NCBI GenBank assembly: GCA_963920635.1
Contig: OY987304.1
Span: forward strand, 29,078,365-29,142,364
Length of the DNA stretch: 64,000 bases
Reading direction: 5' to 3'
Origin: Pseudeuparius sepicola
Taxonomy: Eukaryota > Arthropoda > Insecta > Coleoptera > Anthribidae
Notes under the pieces: model-generated
What the model saw: the letters and a program-made list of their open reading frames with translations, nothing else
What the model was told of the DNA's origin: nothing
Databases searched by the model: none
Made by a program: the position numbers and the translations under genes
In this document: one piece after another, positions 7,994 through 17,375 of the stretch
Position numbering within the stretch: the stretch's first letter is position 1
Layout: every line of letters starts with the position of its first letter

Positions 7994-9723
7994 CCTCCCT
8001 CCGCAGAACCAACTCTAGGGCACCGTAGGAGTTGGATATCTCCTGGTTGTGGAACTTCTTTCTTCTCTTTGTTACGTCTTCTTGATTTCCATCTTCTGTA
8101 GCCGTAATAAATCGCTGGTAAAATCAATAAACCATAAATAATAATTGTCCAAAGGCTTGGTATATAGTGAACTTTAGTAAAAGTAAGTTCGGGGTTGTTT
8201 TGAAGAACTTCTGTCTTTAATTCTTGAAGTTGGTCAAGTTGCAGATTTTCTAATTCGAAGTCTAAGTTGAGCGTCTTATTGCTTTTTAATTGCATTTCTA
8301 GTTTTGGAAAGAGTACTGGGTTTTCGATTAAACTTGTTTCTTGTTCATTTATTATTTTTTCTCGATTCGTCGACAGCTTACAATTTATTGGAATCTTGAA
8401 CAGGTGAGAGCCGATGAGTTGTAGCGTTTCTTCTTGATTATTGCAACTCAGTTTAACTGTTACAATTTTTGGAAATAGACCAATGTATTGATTGGTTTCG
8501 CCAAGTTGTTTGATAACTGGTTTACTAATGGTAATGTCGAACTCTTTGCACGTAGTTATACTTCTTGAAGTGAGGAGTTGAATTCCACAAGGTGCGTCTT
8601 GTCGGATTTCTTCTAGGTCCAGTTTTTTACAAACGTAGTCTTGGGACTTCGTTCTTGAGCATGCCTTACTCGTAAATGCGTAGTGCAATTTATTTTTTAA
8701 TAGGAATTTGTTTTTTGGAAAAACTGTCTTAAAATGACTCTCCGAAAATATAGGAGTAGAGAATAAATGAAAGTATTCAAAATCAAAAGGGAAAGTAATA
8801 GGGATTTTTAATAAATAAGTGATTTTGTTATTTAGAATATAACATTCAATATTAATTAGACTTTCAAAAAGTAAAATATTTTCTAAAGAAATTTTTAATG
8901 GGAATTGTTCAGGTTTTAAGAATTTTTGAAGTTTAAGAAGTTCCTTGTAAAAGTCTGATGTGTTAATGATGCTTGGATGCATAATTTTTAATTTGGAAAA
9001 GACGATTGAATTTTCAATATCTTGTAAAATTGAATTGATAATTCCGTAAAGATTTATTACTTGATTTGTAATATCTTTGATAAAGATCGAGTTTTCTCTA
9101 TAAGCTTCTTTTTGGACAATTGTTGAAATTTGTTTTATTTTGGATTCAAGTAAAAGTACATTGTGTTTTATTTGTTCAATAGTGTTCTTAAATTTGTCGA
9201 TAACTTCTGTCGATATTGAATTCTGACGTTTAATATTATATTCTAATTTTTCTTGATTTTGTTGCAATTCTTTAATTATGTTTTCGAAACGTTCGCCATC
9301 TGAAGCATCCAAATTTCCAGTCACTGCCTTGAATATAGAGCCTAAACCGTTTATTAACCCTCTTTTATGTCTACGAGCATTTGGCAAAATTTCTTCTACT
9401 TTAATATGTACTTTTGATCTAGTAAGATTTAATATTTTGAAATAATTAGAGATTTCGAATTTGTAGCCATCATTCGAATTAATTAAGTTTTCAATCTGAT
9501 TGGATTTATGATCCAATTCTTCAATTTCAGTAATCAAAGGGTTCAAGTCGTAAAAATGAATTAAAGTGTGGGTGTATTCTTGAATTTTCGCGTTTCCTAA
9601 TTTTAAAGGTAGCATTCCAAAATTTTGGTCCAGATTCCTTATTTCGATTTTTTCTTGAAGTCCGAAGACTAGCAAGGGTAAGCTAAAAGAGAAAAATATG
9701 AAATTAATTTTGAGAGTTTGCAA
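7960..9723 (-). CDS. env: Env: baculovirus F/errantivirus-type fusion glycoprotein
   Basis: 587 residues. It has an N-terminal signal peptide (about 1-21), a furin-type site RHKR at 118-121 followed by a glycine-rich hydrophobic fusion-peptide-like segment (GLINGLGSIFKAVTG), and long helical heptad-like regions. A single membrane anchor lies near 525-541, followed by a basic cytoplasmic tail. This is the arrangement of the baculovirus F protein/errantivirus Env family. The frame is complete and its stop lies in the 3' LTR at 7960. In relatives Env is made from a spliced RNA; I did not locate the splice sites. The protein would sit in the secretory pathway and envelope. The intact frame in an RT-less element is notable. 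Confidence 0.9.
   Translation of the reverse strand: MQTLKINFIFFSFSLPLLVFGLQEKIEIRNLDQNFGMLPLKLGNAKIQEYTHTLIHFYDLNPLITEIEELDHKSNQIENLINSNDGYKFEISNYFKILNLTRSKVHIKVEEILPNARRHKRGLINGLGSIFKAVTGNLDASDGERFENIIKELQQNQEKLEYNIKRQNSISTEVIDKFKNTIEQIKHNVLLLESKIKQISTIVQKEAYRENSIFIKDITNQVINLYGIINSILQDIENSIVFSKLKIMHPSIINTSDFYKELLKLQKFLKPEQFPLKISLENILLFESLINIECYILNNKITYLLKIPITFPFDFEYFHLFSTPIFSESHFKTVFPKNKFLLKNKLHYAFTSKACSRTKSQDYVCKKLDLEEIRQDAPCGIQLLTSRSITTCKEFDITISKPVIKQLGETNQYIGLFPKIVTVKLSCNNQEETLQLIGSHLFKIPINCKLSTNREKIINEQETSLIENPVLFPKLEMQLKSNKTLNLDFELENLQLDQLQELKTEVLQNNPELTFTKVHYIPSLWTIIIYGLLILPAIYYGYRRWKSRRRNKEKKEVPQPGDIQLLRCPRVGSAEGGIMSPPIPKKR
7994..8002 (-). promoter_or_regulatory. Polypurine tract of the errantivirus-like element
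   Basis: GGAGGGAGG on the minus strand directly abuts the 3' LTR, the expected position for plus-strand priming. Confidence 0.8.
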
Positions 9724-9810
9724 AGGTATAGGTTTTCTTTAGTGGGCGTTTAAGGTTATCCATATGCACTTTATCTTGGGTGTCCGTTGACACAGTTTTG
9801 CGAGCGGTAT

Positions 9811-11742
9811 CTACAGTAACAGCTGTTGTGGGTTTATTGAATTTGTTAGCATTTTCTGCCTAATGTTTTTCTTGGTATATACCCGTTGTTGTTCGCTAAA
9901 CAACTTTAAATCATCGCGATTTCGATTGATCTTTTCTATTAAATTTTGTTTGTTTTGAGACAGAGTTTCATTTATTTTAGAGTACATTAATTTGGTTCTG
10001 TCTTTATGGGAATTAATATAATCATTCGTCAATAGTTGATCTATATTTATGTCAAAAATGTTTTCATCGCTAATATGGCCGTTTAATACGTCTATTGGTT
10101 TGAATTTGGCGGCCGAATGGATTGAGTGATTGTAGGCTAGTATAGCATACGTCATTTTTAAAGATACTGGTGTTTTTAAGAATCCTTGCGTATTAAGTAA
10201 ACGTATGTGTTCGATTAAAGTCGAATGTAAACGTTCTATCATACCATTGGACTGTGGATGGTTGGGAGAACAGAAATGAATTTTAATTTTGTGTAGACTC
10301 AAAAGTTCGTTTATTACAGAGTTTTTAAATTCGGTACCATTATCAGTTATTATTGTCGTTGGTACTCCATGGTGAGAAAAGAACTGAATTAGATTATCTA
10401 CTATTTCGCTTGAAACTAATGACTTTAATGGGTATGCTTGAGCGTATTTTGAAAAACTATCTATAATTGTTAAGAATTTTATTTGTTCTAAAGTGAATGT
10501 GTCCATATGGATAATTTCGAAAGGTTTACTAGCGGTTGGTGTTATATTCATTTGCATTCTTACAGGGTGTCTTTCATACTTGCACTGTTGGCATAATTCA
10601 CAATCATTAATAAAGGTTTGAATTGAATTTTTTAGTTGCGGCCAATAGTATTTTACTTTTATTCTTTGTTCTGTTTCATCTATTCCACGATGATTGGTTT
10701 TACTTTCATGGTAATTTTTTATGATATCGAAAATATCGTTTCTATTGGTGACATCAATAAGTTTTATTGTGCAACGTTTTAATTTCAGAGAGGGCCATTT
10801 AAAGTGTTGTCTAACAGTTTCGCAGAAAGGTTCGTATATGTCTGGATTTTCAAAATAAAGATGATATTGGACATTGGGTAACAAATACTCTTTAACAAAG
10901 TTAGTTACATCTGATTCAAAATCATTTTTGGAAATTTGAACTTCTATAGGTTCCGAGAAATTTAGCATCACCTCTTTATCAGTCGGGTTTAGAATTGTAG
11001 TTATCGCATAACCGTTCTTAGAAGTTGTCAGCGACTCTGGGATTTCGCAATCTTGTACCTTTTGGTGTGGAATTACAATATCTCCGTTTTCTGCAGTAGT
11101 TTTAATTTTTATAACTTGTTTACAACGAGGAGCTACTGCTATCAGGTTTAGCGTTTTATGTTTAGTGTAATAGAAGTACATTTTAATTTTTGTATAGGGT
11201 GTTACAATAAATTTATCCACATAGTCTAATTTTGATTGCAATAATAAAATATTGTCTAGTCCGATTAAACCATCAAAAAGTTCGTGAAATTTGAATGAGT
11301 AGAACTTTAATAGTCTTGGTTCAGGCAGATTAAAACATTTTGAAGCGGGGATCATGACACTATGATCGTGCGAAGATGTTTGCAAAGCGGTTACGATAAT
11401 AAATGGGTCATACTGTACATTTTTCGAAAAAATTTTGAAAACTAAATCTGGGTTCAAAAATGAGCGGGATGCTCCGGTGTCAATTAATAATTTTAGATTA
11501 TTTTCGGGCCAATAAATGTAAGAAAGTTTACTTTTGTCTAAATTATTTAGCGAAATAATTTCAGGTTTTTTAGTCATAGAATTCGAGTCAGGAGGTTCCG
11601 GTAAAGGTGGCAAATCTTTCGAAGGATTCATTAAACTATTAGGGGGTTTGGTTAAAGGAGTTAAAAATGGAGTTTTAGTTATGGGTTTCGAATCGTAAGG
11701 AGTTTCATTGGAAATTGTGGAGTCGTGGACAGATACGGGCAT
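9811..11742 (-). CDS. pol: Pol remnant: aspartic protease fused in frame to integrase, RT/RNase H deleted
   Basis: 643 residues against roughly 1000 or more in complete errantiviruses. The protease active site is LLIDTGAS (D88-T89-G90). After about residue 275 the protein passes directly into the pre-integrase region. The zinc-binding HHCC is H345, H351, C381, C384, and the catalytic core is D414, D467, E503 (DTFTLEQ, TDNGTEF, NGMIERLHS). No YxDD or other reverse transcriptase motif is present. The junction is near 10870-10920 and keeps the frame. The nominal ATG is only 3 bases past the gag stop; the frame is open upstream to a -1 slippery site, so expression as gag-pol by frameshifting is likely. 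Confidence 0.92.
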   Translation of the reverse strand: MPVSVHDSTISNETPYDSKPITKTPFLTPLTKPPNSLMNPSKDLPPLPEPPDSNSMTKKPEIISLNNLDKSKLSYIYWPENNLKLLIDTGASRSFLNPDLVFKIFSKNVQYDPFIIVTALQTSSHDHSVMIPASKCFNLPEPRLLKFYSFKFHELFDGLIGLDNILLLQSKLDYVDKFIVTPYTKIKMYFYYTKHKTLNLIAVAPRCKQVIKIKTTAENGDIVIPHQKVQDCEIPESLTTSKNGYAITTILNPTDKEVMLNFSEPIEVQISKNDFESDVTNFVKEYLLPNVQYHLYFENPDIYEPFCETVRQHFKWPSLKLKRCTIKLIDVTNRNDIFDIIKNYHESKTNHRGIDETEQRIKVKYYWPQLKNSIQTFINDCELCQQCKYERHPVRMQMNITPTASKPFEIIHMDTFTLEQIKFLTIIDSFSKYAQAYPLKSLVSSEIVDNLIQFFSHHGVPTTIITDNGTEFKNSVINELLSLHKIKIHFCSPNHPQSNGMIERLHSTLIEHIRLLNTQGFLKTPVSLKMTYAILAYNHSIHSAAKFKPIDVLNGHISDENIFDINIDQLLTNDYINSHKDRTKLMYSKINETLSQNKQNLIEKINRNRDDLKLFSEQQRVYTKKNIRQKMLTNSINPQQLLL

Positions 11743-11744
11743 TT

Positions 11745-13124
11745 TTAAGTGGTTGGAAGTGTGTGGCAGGGAATAGTAAAATTTTCGTCATTGTGGTCAT
11801 TATCATTGTGGTCATTATGGTCGAGCGGATTTTCGTAATCAAAATTTTCTTGTTCGTTATTTGTTTCAACTTGAACGTTAAAATGTGAAATTTCAGATTG
11901 ATATTGATTTTCAGTTTCATATAAATTGGAAATATCATAAAGATCATCGTCATTGTTTTCTTCGTTGATTTCAGTATTGTAAATTTCTTCGATAATAGGT
12001 TGTTGACGAGGGCGATAGGAGGTAGAAGGGCGATAGGACGTAGAAGGGCGATAGGAAGTAGAAGGTTGGTAAGGCTTTTTATAACTTAGGTGAGTGGTGG
12101 TAGACATTGGCGTTGGTTTTGGAAATTGTCTATTTTGGTTTGGTCTGAACACATTCGAATTTTGTGAATTTTGCATTTGCGGTTTGCCAAATACTTGTGA
12201 GTTAGTCGGGAATCTTTGATTAGCGATTGGTTTTGGCTGAATATTGATTGGCTGCGACGGAAAACCTGGATTCATCGGAAAACGACATGGCTGAGGATTG
12301 TTAAATTGTACAGGTGGAAATTTGGGAATAACGTAATTTTGAGGGCTATTTAGCTGAAATTGTAATTTTGGAAATGGTGCATTTATTTTAGATTTCATAA
12401 CATCACTGGCACTGGTCATATTTTGAAAATATTTTATATTGTCTTCTTGAGTTACTAATTGCAAAGCTTCGTTTAAATTTGTGGGGCGCATACAACGTAT
12501 GGTAGTCCCAAGTGGTTCCTTTAAACCGGACAAAAATGTTTTGAGAGCTAAATTGTTATAAAGGGTTCTTTTGAGAATTTTTGCTTCTTGAGTGTCTTCG
12601 TGAATATCAACATAGTTAATAATTAAATTTAGGAGTTTTAGAATTCTATCATAAAATTGCTGCGGTCTTTCGTTATGTTGTTGTCGCAACATAACCAAAT
12701 CCCTGTTGAGACAAGCTTCGTCTCTTTGATCAGCGAAATGACGATACAGTGTTTCCTTGATATCATTCCAGCAAGTGATATTTACAATAAGTTTAGCATT
12801 TCCACTTAGTTTCTCAATTAAAGAATGCATCAGATAAACATTTTGAAAACATGTTGGGTTTTTAGTGTCAAAAAATTGATTTACTATTGATTCGCAAACA
12901 GTCAAATATCGATTTAATTCGGTTGGGTTACCGTCAAATTCGGGAACACATTTTAAAAATTCGGGTTTGAATGGAGTGGTCATTTTTTGTGATTTTTGAG
13001 AAATATTTTCGAATAAAACTTCTGGTCGATCAAAATTTTGGATTTCAGTTTCAGTAAGTTCGTTTGAGTCACTTGAAGACAAAGACAAATTGGCAAGATC
13101 TTCGACAAATTTATCAAAAGACAT
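11745..13124 (-). CDS. gag: Gag of the errantivirus-like element
   Basis: The open frame starts in the LTR at 13442, but the plausible start is the ATG at 13124 (MSFDKFVEDLANLS), giving 459 residues. The middle has the helical capsid-like region common to Ty3/gypsy Gag (HNERPQQFYDRILKLL is the major-homology-like part). The C-terminal third is rich in Pro, Asn and Gln, with three tandem PSTSYR units, then an acidic tail of Asn/Asp/His. No CCHC zinc knuckle is visible, as in many errantivirus Gags. It ends 2 bases before the pol ATG; pol is in the -1 frame. Confidence 0.85.
   Translation of the reverse strand: MSFDKFVEDLANLSLSSSDSNELTETEIQNFDRPEVLFENISQKSQKMTTPFKPEFLKCVPEFDGNPTELNRYLTVCESIVNQFFDTKNPTCFQNVYLMHSLIEKLSGNAKLIVNITCWNDIKETLYRHFADQRDEACLNRDLVMLRQQHNERPQQFYDRILKLLNLIINYVDIHEDTQEAKILKRTLYNNLALKTFLSGLKEPLGTTIRCMRPTNLNEALQLVTQEDNIKYFQNMTSASDVMKSKINAPFPKLQFQLNSPQNYVIPKFPPVQFNNPQPCRFPMNPGFPSQPINIQPKPIANQRFPTNSQVFGKPQMQNSQNSNVFRPNQNRQFPKPTPMSTTTHLSYKKPYQPSTSYRPSTSYRPSTSYRPRQQPIIEEIYNTEINEENNDDDLYDISNLYETENQYQSEISHFNVQVETNNEQENFDYENPLDHNDHNDNDHNDENFTIPCHTLPTT
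11778..11784 (-). promoter_or_regulatory. Candidate -1 ribosomal frameshift site (A_AAT_TTT) at the gag-pol junction
   Basis: On the minus strand the gag codons GAA AAT TTT contain the heptamer A AAT TTT, matching the X_XXY_YYZ rule. After a -1 shift the frame stays open to the pol ATG and beyond. It lies 12 codons before the gag stop. No downstream pseudoknot was assessed. Confidence 0.6.
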
Positions 13125-13324
13125 CAAAATTGCACTTACATTAAGAGATGAGCAATTTTGGCCATCTGAAGTCTGGGTTCGGCGATGTGGTCCTCTTCCA
13201 AAGCTTCTGATTGGTCCGTGCGGGAAACAGACGATTTTGTTCTGATGACCGGCGACGGTTCGATAATCGATCAATCGTTGATACGATCTCGCGGCACGTT
13301 CGATACGCGGCGTTTCGATTATCC

Positions 13325-13337
13325 GGAAGACTGCGAC
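13325..13337 (-). other. Probable primer binding site of the errantivirus-like element
   Basis: Just after the 5' LTR the sense strand reads GTCGCAGTCTTCC. CGCAGTC matches the tRNA-Ser primer site of the 17.6/297 group as I recall it. The exact tRNA is uncertain. Confidence 0.45.
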
Positions 13338-13524
13338 AGTTAATGGTCGGGAGCGTAACGCGGTCTTTTTTAAAAAATTATTTATTGAACATAAAGTTAC
13401 AATACAAAGTATAGAATAAGAATGAGGTATACAATATAGCAAAGTCCCGTTTTTATAGGGGACGCTTCGGCGGTGTCTTCTTGTGCAGCGTCAGCGCTTC
13501 TTCGGGATCGGTGGTGACATAATT
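13338..13524 (-). repeat. 5' LTR of the errantivirus-like element
   Basis: 187 bp, identical to 7807-7993. The TATA box (13450-13457, minus strand) should start genomic RNA. Confidence 0.95.
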
Positions 13525-15055
13525 CATGTTTGTGTGTCTTTTCCGAATTAGTATAACATTTAGTATCTTTATAGTCAATCAAAAGGCTTTCTAAATCGCA
13601 GTACAGTGCGAACGGTGTTAAAATTGTATTTCTAAAGTTTTTAAATTGCAGGATTTTTTCATCCTCAGTCGGAAGAACTGCTTTGAAACAATTTAAATTT
13701 TTACAATCAATTTGATGTTTTTCTAAGACTTGTTTTGATGAAAAAGAAAGTAAACAAAAGTCACACAACCACTTCTTATGTGAAAAATGTTCCACTTGTT
13801 TATTAACTAATCTTGATAAATTTTTAATATAAGCAAAACGAAAAAGTTGCATGTTTTGATTGAAGATGTCATCAGTACTACTGTTTGAATCGGAATAATT
13901 AAGCTCAAATTCACTACTACTACTATCGCTTTCCTTTGTACTGAGTGTTTCACTTGGTAACATTAACAAATTAATACGTATTGAATATTCGGTTTTACTT
14001 AAACAAACCGGTAATATTTCCTTTTTCAAGGAGTCGCAAGAAAATACGTTTATTGCTATTTGATTCATTTTTTCAAATTTGGGAATATCCTTTAAACGAA
14101 TGGGGAAGGTAATATTGTCATATTTTAAAACTTCGCTATAGTGGGGATATGAAGAGACGCGATTAGGATGTTTATTTGGGTCTGCAGGGTACAACGCACA
14201 CACCACAGACCACAAAAAGCAATACAAATCATCATTAGATATGTTGATGACAGCTTTACGATTTTTAATGAAAGCAGGTAGCTTAGTAAACGTAGATAAC
14301 CCAACATTAAAAGGAACGTAATGATTAATGTGAATTTTTAGCTGTAAAATTTTACTTAAGGCCCACCCGCTATCTTTTTCTTGAAAATCCTCTAATTTAG
14401 TTAAAATTTTGTCAACCACAAATTCTTTATACCAATTTTTTAAATTTGTGTTACAATCTATTATTTCATTTTTGGTGTTGAAATGTTTATAATCTGTTTC
14501 TCCTGTTTGAGGTTTCATAAAAAGCCCTATAAATGTTGTATTAACTTTTAATAGACAAGTTTTTAATTCTTTTTTAATTTTTAGGGAAAAAAGCCTAAAA
14601 GCCCTATTAAAAAATATATAGGGATCTTTAATTTTTAAGTTTATTATAACACCCGTTTTAATCCTACTACTAAAACAGGATTCAACGTCCTTCCATGTAA
14701 GTCCCTTATTTGTATTTCTAACACTTCGACCTTGTTTCATTTTAAAATTTTCTAAATAATTTTTCAAGAGCGCCAAGTTTGCTTCAACCCTATAAAAACT
14801 TTCTACACATTTTAGTTTATTTTTTATACATCTTTCAATTAATATTATTGAGTTATTGAGATATTTAATGTATTTTGAAAATTCACACCTCGTCCTAAGA
14901 ATTCTACTCACCATCTCAATTTTCTTCAGAACTTTGGTGGATAATTCATCGACACTTTCATTATTGTTCATTTTATGCTTTTTAATTTTTAAAAGAACAA
15001 GGAACACCGGTTGTAAACCGCAAGTACTATAGAAAGCAAATAAGATGTTTTTCAT
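13525..15055 (-). pseudogene. Protein-primed DNA polymerase B, N-terminal third
   Basis: An open frame from ATG 15055 (MKNILFAFYST) to the LTR insertion, about 510 residues. A later methionine (MNNNESVDELS) could be the true start. It includes a Cys-His segment (CDFCLLSF...HQIDC) and, close to the break, exonuclease motif I (ALYCDLESLL, D-x-E). It continues in the same frame into the segment starting at 7806 once the LTR element and one CATG are disregarded; together they would be near 1300 residues, normal for Polinton PolB. It diverges from the plus-strand gene at 15210. Confidence 0.88.
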
Positions 15056-15141
15056 GGTACAGCTTTTTTTTATACCAACGCTTTCAATTTTATTAGAAAG
15101 GATAGTTTTACATTCTATGTTAATTTCATTACTTGTTCAAT

Positions 15142-15149
15142 ATAAAAGG
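15142..15149 (+). promoter_or_regulatory. TATA box for the 15210 gene
   Basis: TATAAAAG, 61 bases before the ATG at 15210. Initiator-like TTAGTC lies about 25-30 bases downstream. The divergent PolB gene starts less than 90 bases away on the other side. Confidence 0.55.
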
Positions 15150-15209
15150 AGACTCTGACACAACTGAAATTAGTCATAAGTCACGATTGTCTATAAGATC
15201 ATTACAAAA

Positions 15210-15829
15210 ATGGCAACAACCCCCTGCACCTTGATAGTCACAAACAACGAAACTTCAGATCTGACACCAAAAGAACTCTATATAGTTCTGAAGCAGGTAT
15301 TTAGGTAAGATTTTTAATTTCTTTCTATGTAAAGGTCTAATTTAGATTATTTTTTCTTATTTTCAGATATGGGGTGAAAGAGCTATCGATATCCAACGAT
15401 AAAATCATCATTTCCCTAACATACTCCCCCAAAAAAAGTACATTAATTAAAAAATTTGGTAATTTACCAATTCATTTTATAAGAATGAATATAGAAAATA
15501 AAGATGACATTAAAATTTTCGAAAAAGTGTGCAAAAAATACAAATTTAATTTTGAGGACACCGAGGGAGCAGTGGTTGAATTAGAGGACTCCCCCACCAC
15601 GAACTGTGTTGAAGAGACCGCTTCTCTCCTCGGAAAATGTCTCAAGAGGAAGCAAGTAAATCCGGAAGGTGAATCTTCTCAACAACAGAACCAGCAGAAA
15701 TCATCACAGCCCACAAAAAAAATTCGTACAAGAATTATTGATGACGATATAGAATTTTTGCCCGAAACAAAGTTTTTTTTAAATAAAACAAAATTTTTTA
15801 GAAAACATTGTTGTTTTTATTCTTTTTAG
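15210..15829 (+). CDS. Two-exon Polinton gene, unknown function, basic C-terminus
   Basis: Exon 1 is 15210-15304 (MATTPCTLIVTNNETSDL) and exon 2 is 15367-15829. They join over a 62-base intron with GTAAGA donor and TTTTCAG acceptor; the frame is kept and 185 residues result. Without splicing the first exon meets a stop immediately after the donor. The middle is a compact mixed region, then a Ser/Gln-rich linker with KCLKRKQ and PTKKIRTRI, which look like nuclear localisation signals. It lies in the gap between PolB and integrase and is transcribed against both. A DNA-binding or early role would fit, but no family is recognised. Confidence 0.65.
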
Positions 15830-15915
15830 ATTTAAGATTTTAAAATTATACATAAATACAAAGATTTAAATTTTACTAAAGAACTATACAAATTTTAAAA
15901 ACCTTTGCTTTATTA

Positions 15916-16854
15916 TCAAACAATATTACTTTTATTTATCCAACTGTTATGTCGATTATCCAAATTGAGCCACTTAACGTAGACCTTATTTTTGTTTCCT
16001 TTTAAAATTTTTTCAACTAAGTAGACATCTGGATACTTTACTTTTTGCAGTTGTTCGTTATAAAAGGATCCTAAGATATCTTCATTTTTTGAGTCTTTTA
16101 AAAGATATGTAGTTGGATTTGTATGTTGAACTTTTCTTATAACAAAAATTTCAGTTGACCAATTTGGAAAATATTTCTTCGAGAAAATTCCTCGAACTTT
16201 AGATATTCTCACAGGATCTCCTACACTAAATTTTGATTTGAGATCAGCTTCTTTAATTCTGTTATAAACAGTATTGAGCAATCTACGTTCATCTTTTTTA
16301 CTTACATTAATTGGTTTCATTTTTATTACAGAATGTTTTGAATTATTATACTTCGTGACTATTTCTTCTAAAAAATCAATCCACTTATAATTTCCCCGTA
16401 AGTTAAACTCTTTATACATTAAATTTTTGAGTGTTCTATTTAGCCTCTCAACAATGGAAGCTTTTTTTTCACTAAATGTTGTATAATGATTAATTTTATA
16501 TTTATCAGTTAACTTTTTAAACTCCTTATTAAAGAATTCACGCCCAAGGTCACTTTGTAAATTTTTGGGAACCTGTTTTTTGAAAACTGTTTCCATTGCT
16601 TTAGTTACTTCAGTAACAGATTTATTTTTAAGTGGTAGCGCCCATGCAAATTTTGAGAAACAGTTAATGACCACAAGTATGTATTTATAACCTCGATTGA
16701 TTTTCGAGTACGGACGCATCTCTACCAAATCAACCTGCATTAAGTCTTTGAAACCTTTTAAAAGTACCCTTCGTCTTTTGAAATTCGTTCTAGCATCTTT
16801 ATGTATTTCATCGACAACTTGTCTTTTCACGTCCGATATTATTTGTTTCGACAT
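15916..16854 (-). CDS. Polinton retroviral-type integrase with chromodomain
   Basis: 312 residues, a complete frame. The rve catalytic core has D42 (MQVDLVEMRP), D102 (LQSDLGREF) and E136 (ASIVERLNRTL), the DDE triad that inserts Polinton ends and gives 6-bp duplications. Residues from about 270 (YPDVYLVEKILKG ... VKWLNLDNRHNSW) form a chromodomain-like tail, typical of Polinton integrases, which may guide targeting to chromatin marks. No clear HHCC zinc region precedes the core. AATAAA lies just beyond the stop. This is one of the few core genes of the element with no visible lesion. Confidence 0.95.
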   Translation of the reverse strand: MSKQIISDVKRQVVDEIHKDARTNFKRRRVLLKGFKDLMQVDLVEMRPYSKINRGYKYILVVINCFSKFAWALPLKNKSVTEVTKAMETVFKKQVPKNLQSDLGREFFNKEFKKLTDKYKINHYTTFSEKKASIVERLNRTLKNLMYKEFNLRGNYKWIDFLEEIVTKYNNSKHSVIKMKPINVSKKDERRLLNTVYNRIKEADLKSKFSVGDPVRISKVRGIFSKKYFPNWSTEIFVIRKVQHTNPTTYLLKDSKNEDILGSFYNEQLQKVKYPDVYLVEKILKGNKNKVYVKWLNLDNRHNSWINKSNIV

Positions 16855-16894
16855 GTAGTATGTTTGTTTATTGACTTAGTAATGAGTCAATTGA

Positions 16895-17350
16895 TTAATT
16901 TTCTACATTAACTGGACAACTAATTAAAAGTTCGCCGTAAAATTGTTTCAAAACGTTTTGTCCACTCGGTTTAAATGTCAATTTATCTAGTTCAGTTAAT
17001 TGGACTCCCACTGGTTTTTGAATTAAATTACCATTTATAAATAGATTCACAAGATCTGGTAATTCACACCTAATAATTTCAGCGCTTTTTAATGGAAATG
17101 AATATTCAAATTGTTGATTTTGTAATAATTCATACAATCTATTTTTATTCTGATAAGTACCGATGAACGGTAATACTAAATTATAATATAATTTTACATC
17201 TGCTACGTTAACTAAGTTATAACATTTTTTTTGGTCTGACGTATACGGAGTTTGAGGTTGAACAGAAGCGGAAGGACTAACTTCTGCTTTTTTTGTTGTA
17301 ATATGAGCTCCAAATTTATCAAGCGTCATGACGCTTGAAAGATTGAACAC
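16895..17350 (-). CDS. Polinton protein of unknown function
   Basis: 151 residues starting MFNLSSVMTLDKFGAH. No membrane segment. The C-terminal half (KSAEIIRCELPDLVNLFING) reads like a beta-rich structural domain. It lies between the integrase and the 357-residue gene in the same orientation, with short spacers, so it is probably part of the late gene block. I do not recognise a family; a minor virion component is a guess from position only. Confidence 0.6.
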   Translation of the reverse strand: MFNLSSVMTLDKFGAHITTKKAEVSPSASVQPQTPYTSDQKKCYNLVNVADVKLYYNLVLPFIGTYQNKNRLYELLQNQQFEYSFPLKSAEIIRCELPDLVNLFINGNLIQKPVGVQLTELDKLTFKPSGQNVLKQFYGELLISCPVNVEN

Positions 17351-17375
17351 ATACTGTTATTATTCTATTTAGCTT

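Larger units (their letters stand above)
7807..13524 (-). mobile_element. Errantivirus-like LTR element (gag, PR-IN, env; no RT) inside PolB
   Basis: 5718 bp on the minus strand, with two identical 187-bp LTRs and 4-bp duplications CATG. In sense orientation the LTR begins AATTATG and ends TTAACT, matching the A[AG]TTA...YAACT style of gypsy-group errantiviruses. Order: 5' LTR, primer site, gag, protease-integrase, env, polypurine tract, 3' LTR. The reverse transcriptase and RNase H part of pol is missing, with the frame kept. Identical LTRs mean the insertion is very young, so an element lacking RT was probably mobilised by enzymes from a complete relative. It interrupts the Polinton polymerase gene. 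Confidence 0.95.

Noticed and set aside
13397..13524. Extension of PolB N-terminal frame and of gag into LTR sequence
   Set aside because: The peptides are simply LTR sequence read in frame; the same peptide appears at the head of two different frames.
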